A DNA stretch of 64,000 bases. Origin: Branchiostoma belcheri. Its lineage: Eukaryota; Chordata; Leptocardii; Amphioxiformes; Branchiostomatidae. The first letter of the stretch is position 1; every line of letters begins with the position of its first letter. The stretch is taken from contig NW_017804009.1 of the NCBI RefSeq assembly GCF_001625305.1, positions 2,268,032 to 2,332,031 on the forward strand, written 5' to 3'. The notes beneath the pieces are model-generated. The model ran no database searches. It was not told the origin of the DNA and was given only the letters and a program-made list of their open reading frames with translations. A program made the translations under genes and the position numbers. Positions 21,140 through 30,269 of this stretch are shown piece after piece.

Positions 21140-21500
21140 TGGATAAGGAATCCCCCGTGGTGTAGCAGCCGGGTATCGCGGAGTCACGGTAAAAAGCGTT
21201 GATTAGCACCCGGGGAAGGCGGCGATCACGCGGGGGTGAGCCGGGGTGTTATCTCACGGTACATACGCGATGGAGCGGAGTACTACAAATTTCCACCTGG
21301 TGAGGTAAAGATACCGCAAATGCCAGGATGTTTATTAATGGCGGAGTCGTCAATCGCCTAGGGTCTCCCCGTCGGGGCATTTTAATGTCGGCAAACAGTT
21401 CTTGTGAAGAATCAATGGCCAAAGTCCACAAGTCTCGTGGGTGTGATTCAGAGGTGATAATTTCTGTGTTTCTGCCCACAGTGCGCTTCTTGTGGCGCCT
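21140..21500. other. GC-richer unique stretch, unassigned
   Basis: The sequence is richer in GC and CpG than the surrounding window (CGGGTATCGCGGAGTCACGG, ACGCGGGGGTGAGCCGGGG). A 76-codon reverse frame at 21249-21479 has no recognised domain. It could be exonic or regulatory DNA next to the CpG-rich segment at 22250, or old repeat. Confidence 0.3.
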
Positions 21501-21529
21501 GCGCTAAAGCTATATACACAGCACGAAAG

Positions 21530-21641
21530 CAGATATTTAAGCCAACTTTACGAACTACGCAAGGAGAACTAGAAGGCGATGAAAACAGATATTTAAGCCA
21601 ACTTTACGAACTACGCAAAGAGAAATTGAAGGCGGTGAAAT
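21530..21641. repeat. Tandem duplication, 56-bp unit, two copies
   Basis: CAGATATTTAAGCCAACTTT at 21530 recurs at 21586 with the same downstream TACGAACTACGCAA. A dispersed relative, CACGAAAACAGATATTTAAG, lies at 57036. Confidence 0.85.
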
Positions 21642-21738
21642 ATTTCAGTAGTCTTATCGATTTGGAAAAGGCAAATTGTAAATGCCACGGAAATATAACG
21701 TCTCCGTCTGCTTTACAAGAACGTATATAAAAAAGGCG

Positions 21739-22250
21739 ATCTTTACGTGCACGTATAGTGGTCGAAAAGATGCGGAAAGGAGGAAGAAACGTTCCCATTA
21801 CGCTAACTTTAAGCATGCTTGATTTTCAGCTTCCGTGTCGTGAAAGTACAGAAGACAAAGGCGCTGTGATATTACACCGCGTCGTCATTTCCAAACGGAA
21901 AGGTTACGTAAAGACAATCATCTTTACGGGAGCGTATAGGGATCGAAATGTTGCAGAAATGAGTATAAGAAACGTCCCTTTTACGCTAACTTTCAGTATG
22001 CTTAAATACCAGTTTTAGAGCCGTGAAAGGACAGAATACAAGGGCGCTGTGACAGTTACCGCGTCATTTCCAAACGGAAAGATCACGTAAAGACAATCTT
22101 TACGAGCACGTATAGGGATCGGAAAGTTGCGGAAAGAAGTAAGAAACGTCTCTTTACGCCTACTTCTAGCATTATTAAATACATGCATTCGTGCCGTGAA
22201 AGTACAGAATACAAAGGCGCTGTATGTGACAGTCCACCCGGCGTCGTCAA
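21739..22250. repeat. Minisatellite, unit about 178 bp, nearly three copies
   Basis: ATCTTTACG..CACGTATAG starts units at 21739, 21920 and 22096. Each unit carries AAGAAACGTC, GTGAAAGTACAGAA, AAGGCGCTGTG and a CGTCATTTCCAAACGGAAAG stretch. Short frames inside have no independent support. Confidence 0.85.
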
Positions 22251-22813
22251 AGCCAACCCGGGGGACGCTCCTCTAACAGCGCTCGCGGTCAGAGCAAGGA
22301 CAGCAAACTGTCCGTACGTAAACGTTTGCGTGATCAGAACACGTGAATTGAAGAGATAGATAGAAAGAGTAACGGGGCGGATGTATGTATACCACAGCCG
22401 AGTGCTCACTCACACAGCAGTGCTAGCTAGCTGCCACTGTTCGATCGATATTTTGCTGGTGGTGCCTGTTAGACTAACGCTTGCTACTGGGGCGTGAAAT
22501 TCAGTCAGCTGCGATACATGTTACTAGGCGAGCAAGCCGCCAGATTTCCGGCGCCGCAGGATAGGAAAGCCCGGCTTGAGCACGTACACGTACGCACATA
22601 AAATCTCTCTTTCACGGAGGGAATCCCGGTTGCCGCTCGGTTGTGATTGACAAGCCGCTGGGAAGACTCCGCGAGCGGGCTTCTGGCTTCTTTCAGCCGC
22701 GAACAAGCCATCTGGAATGCGGGATTCGTCAAGTTTTGCGTGCTGGGCACGACCGGCGTATACAGGCTCTAGGTAGTACCCGGGGATGGTAACAGCAGAA
22801 TCTGAGGCAGGCG
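22250..22813 (+). promoter_or_regulatory. CpG-rich unique segment with splice-donor match: candidate promoter/5' exon
   Basis: This is the most CpG-dense part of the window (GGCGCCGCAGG, CCGCTCGGTTG, CCGCGAGCGGGC, ACCCGGGGATGG). It lies between two minisatellites and has no repeat partner here, except that its last 45 bp begin the downstream array. GGCGGTGAGTA at 22811 is a strong donor match, with the intron starting GT at 22814. No TATA box was seen. A 106-codon reverse frame (22524-22844) has no recognised domain. Transcription direction and any downstream exon are unproven; it may simply be GC-rich DNA. Confidence 0.22.
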
Positions 22814-23416
22814 GTGAGTACAAAACACAACGTTTTCTCTTCACGTTTTTAGATACAGTCAGTAGGAATCTACATCACACATGCTTGGCTTGGCAATAAG
22901 ATTTATAGTGTATTCAGACTAAAGTAGGAATCTTTAGGTAGTATCCCTGGGATTGTAACATAGGAATCGGGGGCATACGGCGACTACGCAACACAAGGTT
23001 TTCTCCGCAGGTTTTTAGATACAGTCAGTAGGAATTTACATCAAACATGCTTGGCTTGGCAATGAAATTTGGAGTTTATTCTGACTAAAGTAGGAAACTA
23101 TCCCTGGGATTGTAACAGCAGTATCGGAGGCAGAATGTGAGTTTGCAACACAACGTTCTCTCTGCAGGTTTTTAGATACAGTCAGAAGGAATTTACATCA
23201 AACATGCTTGACTTGGCACTAAGGTTTCGGGGGTATACAGACTAAAGTATAGGCAGCTGTAGGTAGTATCCCTAGGATTGTACCATCATATTTTGAGGCA
23301 GACTTGAGTACGCAACACAACATTTTCTCTGCACGTTTTTAGATACAGTCAGTGGGAATTTACATCACACGCTTGGCTTGGTAAATAAGATTTAAGATGT
23401 ATTCAGACTAAAGTAG
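22768..23416. repeat. Minisatellite, unit about 163 bp, four copies
   Basis: Units start near 22768, 22932, 23095 and 23258. Shared phrases are GGTAGTATCCCTGGGATTGT, TTTTTAGATACAGTCAG, ACATCACACATGCTTGGCTT and CAGACTAAAGTAGG. The first unit contains the donor-like GGTGAGTA; later ones read GCGACTACG or TGTGAGTTT there. Confidence 0.9.
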
Positions 23417-23419
23417 ACC

Positions 23420-23940
23420 GCTGAATGTTGGGTATAAAATGTGGCCAAAAAGTAATAATTCACACTGCAGCAGAACTAATGCTATCCATGGTTTTCTTTT
23501 GACATTATACCTTTGCAAGTATGAACAGAGACGAAATATGAATTGCTGCTAAGAAAATGTTATGCCTACAATTTCGATGTCCCCAACCTTTTCATTCTAA
23601 TAGCTTTTTGAAAGCTAATTTATAACTCCCGTGTGTTTTTCGCTGATCGGATTCCAGTTCCACTGTTATAAATCACAACCTGCAATTTGAGTAGCTAAAA
23701 TGTTCAGCCCACTAGCCGAACCTTCGAAGCATTTCAAAATATTGTCGGTTGACTTCACGTAATGACATTCTCTATATGTGTACCCGGTAACTATAAGATT
23801 TTAGGTTGTCAGTGTTGATCTATGGCCACAGTATTATGTAAATGGTGGTTTATAAGCATCTATATGTCAAATGGAACGTCTAATATGGCACACAACAAAA
23901 AGAGGTTGGTCACGCAATCGGAAGTTCCGTAGGTCAAATG
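23420..23940. other. No gene recognised
   Basis: AT-rich; nothing stands out. Confidence 0.35.
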
Positions 23941-23941
23941 T

Positions 23942-24195
23942 TCACTGTTTAAAATCCAACGCTTTCGTGTATCTACAAAAGAACTTGTAGGTTGAAAAAT
24001 AGGCAAAGACTCATATTGCCAATGCCGACTCAGCTATTGCGAGCAAAAATGCAACTGCCAATCCGTTCACTGTTTAAAATCCAACGCTTTGGTGGATCTA
24101 CAAAGGAACTGTGGTTTAAAAATAGGCGAGGACGCATATTGACAAAGCCGACTCAGCTATTGGGAGCAAAAATGCAACTGCCGATCCGTTTTTCA
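23942..24195. repeat. Tandem duplication, 125-bp unit, two copies
   Basis: TCACTGTTTAAAATCCAACG occurs at 23942 and 24067, each followed by a GACTCAGCTATTG..AGCAAAAATG phrase and CAACTGCC(A/G)ATCCGTT. The 98-codon frame over it only reads the repeat. Confidence 0.9.
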
Positions 24196-24316
24196 TACGT
24201 AAAAAGAAGGGTTAACGTAGTCAAGACAGGTCGTGCTAAATTGCTGTATGGAGAGGGGCTACTTCATTTGGATGGAGTGATGGAATGATGGAGTATTCAG
24301 GGTAGATTTTGGTTGG

Positions 24317-24677
24317 TTAAAGGTATCCAATGCAATTTTAGGGCTTGTAAACCTGATTTTTCAAAGTTAATATTCTGGTCACATATCTACATACTGAGTT
24401 GAAACAACACTATCCCAATGTACATGTACGTTGACCCACATTGACTGAAAATTTAAAAACATTCTGATGGAAAATGGCAACTAGAAGGGCCCTTTGTTTA
24501 GTTTTTAAGGTACCTTCCATAAAATAAACGGCTTGTTTCTTCAGTTTTAAATGCCTAAAGTATGAAATACTGATTGAAACGTGCTAATGTGAAGCAGTGT
24601 GTGTCAATATCACAAAGATTGCCTTATTCAGAATATTTCCAGTTTTGCTGCTCTGAAACCGCATTGGATGCCTTTAA
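24317..24677. mobile_element. MITE family 7 (TTAAAGGCATCCAATGCAAT ends), full length
   Basis: TTAAAGGTATCCAATGCAAT opens and GCATTGGATGCCTTTAA closes a 361-bp noncoding element. Other members are 29795-30140, the interrupted copy at 43087-44337, and fragments at 2700 and 61575. Confidence 0.85.
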
Positions 24678-24679
24678 GG

Positions 24680-24920
24680 TGGAGTAGAAGTACGTGTGAT
24701 ACTGTAAGGTAAGAGCTCACAAGGCTGTCTTAGAGGTTATCTGACGTGGTCTATGTCGGGGGTTGATAGATAGTCCGTTCACGTTGCATAGGACATTACA
24801 TAAGGTACTGGGACACAGCATTTGTCATAGCTTTACGGGTGCAGGCGTATATACATATGTGCGGTTATGTGGTGATGCAGGGTTCGAAATCGTTTTTTTT
24901 TTCGGTTTCGCAGATTTGCA
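24680..24920. other. No gene recognised
   Basis: No repeat or coding signature. Confidence 0.3.
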
Positions 24921-24922
24921 TG

Positions 24923-24970
<48 letters not shown>
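24923..24970. repeat. (TTGA)n microsatellite, 12 units
   Basis: Uninterrupted TTGATTGATTGA run of 48 bp. Confidence 0.99.
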
Positions 24971-24971
<1 letters not shown>

Positions 24972-24974
24972 GTT

Positions 24975-25520
24975 GACAGTTAATTTACAGGAAATCAAAA
25001 AAGCTACATGTGAAATTGATGTGAATTCAGCCTTTGGTCTTCTCTAGATATACAGCAAGATACATAAGAATATCTCCAACACTATGTTCTGATAATAGAG
25101 GGAAATTTTTACACAGTAGTGAGTGCACCTGGAAGAAATGAGGCATTTGCCTGCAAACCTGACGAATTTCGATATTGATTAAAATCATACGGGAAAAATA
25201 CGAAAGAAACACCTTTCAAATGCTTAAAATGTATATAGTGACACTGTGATAGCAACATTATTCCACAGTCAGAAGGGAACTCTGTCAGATATGTTCAACA
25301 TGCAAAAGTGCTTATTCAGAATATGCAAATCACATGCAAATTGCAACTTACATGTGGGTGTTTCGAGCCCAGATGGTTGAGTGGGTGGGGGAGGGGGGCG
25401 GATCACAAAGGTATCGTAAACACAGCATGATGTATGAGGTATACCGTATTTACACGGCCTATAAAGTACGGCAGGCCTCGTGCGGTTTCTCCATTATGCT
25501 CGGATTATAGATTGACTGAA
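24975..25520. other. No gene recognised
   Basis: No repeat partner. The short reverse frame at 25027 is unsupported. Confidence 0.35.
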
Positions 25521-25523
25521 GAC

Positions 25524-25838
25524 AGCTCAAATTTGTTTTACATCAAACAAATGCCATCTCACCATGGGACCAGCAAACCCATAAAGGGATCCACAGAATT
25601 AAAAGAATTAGGTAGGATGATTTGGATTTAATAATTTACCCTCATGAAAATAGTCATCATAATAGATTACTGTTTAATACATTCAGCTCAAATTTGTTTT
25701 ACATCAAACAAATGCCATCTTGCCATGGGACCAGTCAACCCATGAAGGGGACTACAGAGAGAAAAAAAATCTTAGGTATGATGATTTGGATTTAATAATC
25801 TCATAAAAATAGTCATCATAATAGATTACTGTTTAACA
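25524..25838. repeat. Tandem duplication, 161-bp unit, two copies
   Basis: AGCTCAAATTTGTTTTACAT at 25524 recurs at 25685. Both units contain AAATGCCATCT..CCATGGGACC and end ATAGATTACTGTTTAA. The second has a small internal deletion. Confidence 0.92.
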
Positions 25839-26120
25839 TATTATATTAGATTCATGTGCTTGACTGAATACCGCTTCCGTCCAAAACATGTCAAAACCGT
25901 TTGCGGTAGCCTTGAACAAATGTTTTCAGGCACACTGAAACCCCCTGGCTAATTCTAGGACGACGCCCTTCATTGAAAAATCGAGAATGCACTTAAGTGT
26001 GTGTATTGTTTGTCGCCAGACTGTCTCTGTGTGAAACGTGCCGAAAAGAATGAAGGAGAAGCGAGGTTACGCCTCCGTCACGCTACGCTAGTCCGGCCAG
26101 ACATGTACAATCGACGGTAA

Positions 26121-26490
26121 GCCCACAGAAATTAAATTTTATGGATGACATCCTCTGTAGACTCTAAATCTAATGCAAGCGGGCGAAGAAAAAGACGTGA
26201 CGATAAAAACAAGGTTTCTACATTTTGAAATGTTGACTCTATCATTGTACAAATGGTTTTGATTCAGTGGGAACATCACATATACACAGCCAGCATCACA
26301 TATCACTGCATCAAAGTAAGAAACAAAACATTAAATCAGAGCCTTTTCCTGTCTCCTATCTACATAGTTATATTTCATCCACCTTCCGGCATCTTTGCCC
26401 ATTTTCGGCATGTTGACCACTGTCAGAAAGCAAAATCAGGCGAAAATGAATGCGCGCTAATGTCACCCATAAAAATTACTTGCTGTGGCC
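26121..26490. mobile_element. MITE family 2 copy
   Basis: The left end GCCCACAGAAATT after TAA and right end ACTTGCTGTGGCC before TGA enclose a 370-bp relative of 5718-6140. Shared core: TGGTTTTGATTCAGTGGGAA, CGGCATGTTGACCACTGTCA. The ends are slightly decayed. The 103-codon frame over its right half is a by-product. Confidence 0.88.
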
Positions 26491-26511
26491 TGAGAGCCAA
26501 TTCAAAAGTAA

Positions 26512-26819
26512 AGCCACACTGCCTTAATTTTATGGATGACATCCACCGACGACCCCCAAACTAGTGCGCGCGGGCGAATAAAAATATTCCCGAAAAAAAA
26601 ATGCTGCTAAACCACAGGAATACGAAGCTGGTATTGTGAACTCGTGGTACATAGCGACTTTTACGACAAGCCTTCACATGGCTTACCATCCTCCGGTGTT
26701 CCAACCGGCTCCCTACTGTCACTAGCTACGATGGACTACGGAGGATGGCACCATTTTTTTAAACAGGCGAAAATCAATGCGCGCGCGGATGTCATCCATA
26801 AAATCAAATCCCTGTGGCC
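26512..26819. mobile_element. MITE family 3 copy
   Basis: AGCCACACTGCCTTAATTTT opens and CAAATCCCTGTGGCC closes, with TAA duplicated at 26509-26511 and 26820-26822. The ATGCTGCTAAACCACAGGAA core matches 8531-8914. It retains a shortened form of the internal CCATCCTCCG hairpin. It starts only 21 bp after the family 2 copy. Confidence 0.9.
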
Positions 26820-26824
26820 TAAGT

Positions 26825-27055
26825 GCCAATACAAAAGTAAGTGTCAAACCAAGGACACGTAAAGACAGAATCTGCCCTGAAACTACTCTGAGCACACGCA
26901 AGAAACAATCCGGCTTACATATAGATTTAGTATCCATAGCTAATCAAATCATGAATACGCCTGGGTGATTGAGAAGTATTTTAACAATTCATTGCACGTC
27001 TATGGCTTGATACTAAACAGGACCTAGCTAGCACGCCCCTGTATTTTCAATTGGT
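26825..27055. other. No gene recognised
   Basis: Short overlapping frames continue from the MITE; no support for a gene. Confidence 0.3.
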
Positions 27056-27067
27056 CTTTTACAGGGA

Positions 27068-27557
27068 GCAGTGGAAGATGAAATGCATTTTATCTGTATC
27101 AGTGTCCTCTTTACGATTTTGAAAGAAAAAAACTATTCAAAGAAGTCGCCAATATTTCCCTAAGTTTTTCATATCTTAACCAACAACAAAAGATCATTTT
27201 ATTGCTAACGTCTCCCAACCCATTCATTTTTCAAAGAGTCGGACATTTCATCTCCCACTGCCTCCTGAGAAGAAGTTAAACCTCCTAATAGCATGGCAAG
27301 AATAGTTTAATAGAACAGAATAGATTAAAATAACAGTTACCTTGTTCTTCTTACGTGTTCATATATTGCATATCTACTGGTTATCCTGTATGTATACCAA
27401 CGTTATTAGATTTAAGTAAAGATAGTAAAAACAAGGAGAGGGTCTGGTAAGTATATCGTACACGTAGAACTTCATGTTAGCAAATAGTCTTATATCACCA
27501 CATTTTTCTTGTCAATGTATGTTTGCAATTAGCCCTTGGGGGTGAATTTGCAATAAA
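27068..27557 (+). mobile_element. Non-LTR retrotransposon 3' end: ORF2 C-terminus plus 3' UTR
   Basis: VEDEMHF is encoded at 27071-27091. After a frameshift, CPLYDFERKKLFKEV (from about 27103) leads on to ...HFISHCLLRRS and a TAA stop at 27277-27279. This is the conserved C-terminal zinc-like region of non-LTR ORF2 proteins, where VEDE.HF and CPLY are typical. The 3' UTR of about 280 bp ends in TTTGCAATTAGCCC and AATAAA (27552-27557). The copy is 5'-truncated and frameshifted, so inactive. Its UTR family also inserted at 15278-15572. Lineage within CR1/L2-like elements is not resolved by eye. Confidence 0.88.
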
Positions 27558-27564
27558 CAACTCC

Positions 27565-28100
27565 TTTACAGCAAGAGCTTGATACAGTTGAGGAGAAGAT
27601 ATGCTTAGCATAATGATGCTTAGCACACACGTATGCTACAATTAGCATTTGAGGTTGTTTAGTGTACAGCATGGTGATAAATATTCCCCATAATCTCAAC
27701 GGAGATAGAATCAAACGGACATCGTTCCACCAAGGTTAAGGCCGTATGTTATATAGGGTCAGCCACACTTGGCCTCTTTGTGACGGTACAGAAGATATGA
27801 CGAGCATGTTTAATAAAACACGTACAGAGAGGCTGATCATAAAAAAAAACAATTTGATGTTTTATTAGAATTTTATTAGATTAGACGTGAAAATCTATTC
27901 TATTCTTCCGGGATTCATAACATCATAGAGTATACTTTTTCTGTATCATTTATTGCAGGCATCTATGGCTATGGCCTATATAAAACATGCTAATAGAAAT
28001 ACACAGAATACGGACAGTTACACTATACCTATGCCTACAGATGGACCAAGATATTGCAGTTGAATATAAAGATTACATTTGATTTGAGAACAGATTGGGT
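27565..28100. other. No gene recognised
   Basis: AT-rich; no recognisable repeat or coding frame. Confidence 0.35.
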
Positions 28101-28159
28101 GACAGACGAGATATGAAAAAACAGCAAATTTTAGATCACAAAGTATTGAGCACATATCA

Positions 28160-28590
28160 CAATACATATATTAATTTCATAAAACTCAAACCGCATGAAA
28201 CTACGGAGCAACCTAAAACAATCAAAATCACGTTTACGGATCGCATGTTCATACACGTTGGTATAAGTATTAGTATAAAATTGATATACTTGCGTATATC
28301 AATTTTATAAAACTCAAACTACACAGAACATACAAAATCAAAATCACTCTTGCGTTTTGCATGTTCATACACGTTGCTATACGTATTGCTATAAAATCAA
28401 TATGCTTACGTATATTGATTTCTTAATATATACTTACGTAGAGATATGTATATTATATATATTAATTTGTCATATACATACGTATATTGATTCATAAAAC
28501 TCAAACCGCATGAAACTACACCAGAAAATACAACAATAAAAAAAATCACCTTTTACGGGTTGCATGTACATACACGGTGTTGTACTTGTT
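28160..28590. repeat. Diverged tandem repeats, about three units, with AT-rich palindromes
   Basis: ATAAAACTCAAACCGCATGA, ACTCAAACTACACAGAAC and again ACTCAAACCGCATGAAACT start successive units. Each is followed by AAAATCAC, a TTACGG/TTGCGT step, GCATGT(T/A)CATACACG and a TACGTATATTGAT-like stretch. Unit length varies between about 120 and 190 bp because the ATAT-rich part varies. TTGATATACTTGCGTATATCAA at 28280-28301 is an inverted repeat. Confidence 0.75.
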
Positions 28591-28639
28591 CGGCTGTACT
28601 TCAGCAATAACCCTTTATTGACGGTCATAAATTATTCAA

Positions 28640-29795
28640 ACGGAACAGCGAAGGTTATCAGGGATTACAGTGGTATGTACGCTGGCGAAAGAACTACCTA
28701 CTCATTCCAGAAATATGCGCCGATGCTCCGATATAGGTTATTATGGTCACACCAATTTGATTTGTTGGTTCTCGGATGCGCCTCTTCATTTTTGTCTGAT
28801 TTGCAAAAAAAAAGAAAGATTCTGGTTCTGAATCAACCAAAAAAAATGCTCATATTTTTTACTCAACAGTTAAAAAAAGTCATTTTTCCCTAGTTGTTAC
28901 AGTTTTTCCATCTATCAATACAGTGGTTTGATTAAAAGTTCAAAATTCATTGTTTAAATATTAACTCAGCCTTTTGTGTTGACTTAATGGCTCCTATCGT
29001 ACCATTTGGGGCTATAATAGGATGCCTAGACAGTTTTTTTCGCCCTGTTCATATTTTTTCTAAAAAAAATCTGAGAACCAACAAATTAAATTAGTGTGGC
29101 CTATTGGACGGCTGCAGTATTCTGGAGACGTAAAATAGCGTTGTCTCAAGGACAAGGTATAACAGTTCATTTGTAGAAAAAGCTGTACAGTGTACAAGTT
29201 TGAAATTTAATGTATTACACTGATGTACGCGTGCTTCTCTGGCAAAAAAACTACTCATTCCAGGAATATGCGCGGATGCTCTGATATAGGTTATTATTGG
29301 GATGGTTGCGGTATTCTAGAAATGTATCATAGCGTTGTTTCTAGGACAAGGCGTAACAGTTCATTTGTAGAAAAAGCTGTACAGTGAGTGTAGAAGTTTG
29401 TATTACACATATGTACGCGTGCTTCTCTGGCAAAAGAACTACTCATTCCAGGAAAATGCGGCGATGTTCTGATATAGGTTTTTATGGGGATGGCTGCGGT
29501 ATTCTAGAAACGTAAAATAGCGTTGTCTGAAAGTCAAGGCGTAACATTTCAAGGCGTTCATTTGTCATTTGTAGAAAAAAGCTGTACGGTATAGAAGTTT
29601 GAAATTCAATGTATTGCACTTATGTAAACGTGCTTCTCTGGCGAAAGAACTAACTAGTCATTCTTGGAATATGCACCGATGCTCTGATATAGGCTTTCAT
29701 AGGGATATCTGCGGTATTCTAGAGACGTAACACGGCGTTGTCTGAAGGACAAGGCATAACAGTTTAACAGATAAAAGCTATACAATAGAAGTCTT
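28640..29795. repeat. Minisatellite, unit about 190 bp, interrupted by a MITE
   Basis: Units share CTGCGGTATTCTAGA, GCGTTGTCT..AGGACAAGG, GTAGAAAAAGCTGTACAG, CTACTCATTCCAGGAATATG and GATGCTCTGATATAGG. Phase points lie near 29110, 29304, 29492 and 29706. The first unit is split by the MITE at 28745-29101. Variation in the third unit includes a small internal duplication near 29545. Confidence 0.9.
28745..29101. mobile_element. MITE family 5 inserted in a minisatellite unit
   Basis: GGTCACACCAATTTGATTTG opens and AAATTAGTGTGGCC closes a 357-bp element in the opposite orientation to 18892. TAT is duplicated at 28742-28744 and 29102-29104. Removing the element and one TAT leaves ATAGGTTATTATTGGACGG, matching the uninterrupted unit ATAGGTTATTATTGGGATGG near 29286. 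The 109-codon frame that enters it is not a gene. Confidence 0.93.
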
Positions 29796-30140
29796 ACAAT
29801 GCTATTTCAGGATGGCAAAAGTTGCCAAAACAAAAATATTGTGGATGAGAAAATCTGATATTTACTGCTATATCTCAGCAATTTTCGTCATCATTTTATA
29901 CCTGAACCGATTGAAATAGTACCAAGAACAGGCTACATAAGGAGTCTCTTTATTTTTTGAGTACCACCCATAAATAGCTAGAACCAGCGTACGATACAAA
30001 ACAAGTAACCGTTTTCTTTAAGGGGCATCACATTTTTGCCTCACAGATATCGTTGACTCAGCTTACTACTGTAACATTAAAAGAATGACCAGACAATCTA
30101 GTTTTGCTGCCCTGATATTGCATTACATGCCTTTAATGTA
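29795..30140. mobile_element. MITE family 7, inverted copy
   Basis: AATGCTATTTCAGGATGGCA near the left and CCCTGATATTGCATTACATG near the right, followed by CCTTTAA, are the inverted family termini. The core, with AACCAGCGTACGATACAAAA and TTTTTGCCTCACAGATATCG, is the reverse complement of 43540-43630. Confidence 0.8.
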
Positions 30141-30265
30141 TTACACTTACGCAATGGTGAACCTCAAAACTATCCACAGCTATTACGTAGATGCACAGAC
30201 AAAATACCTTTTGCTTCTGAACAAACCCATTCACCGAGACTATTAAGAAAAAAAGCCGACATCAT
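30141..30265. repeat. GTATTACACTT module shared with other arrays
   Basis: AATGTATTACACTTACGCAA, CTCAAAACTATCCACAG and GATGCACAGACAAAATACC parallel the 34.9-35.7 kb units (GATGTATTACACTTGTGT, CTCAAAACCATATACACAG, GATGCACAAAC). Confidence 0.6.
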
Positions 30266-30269
30266 TTGT

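Noticed and set aside
22524..22844. A 106-codon reverse frame
   Set aside because: It lies in CpG-rich DNA where stops are rarer, overlaps a minisatellite unit and has no recognised domain.
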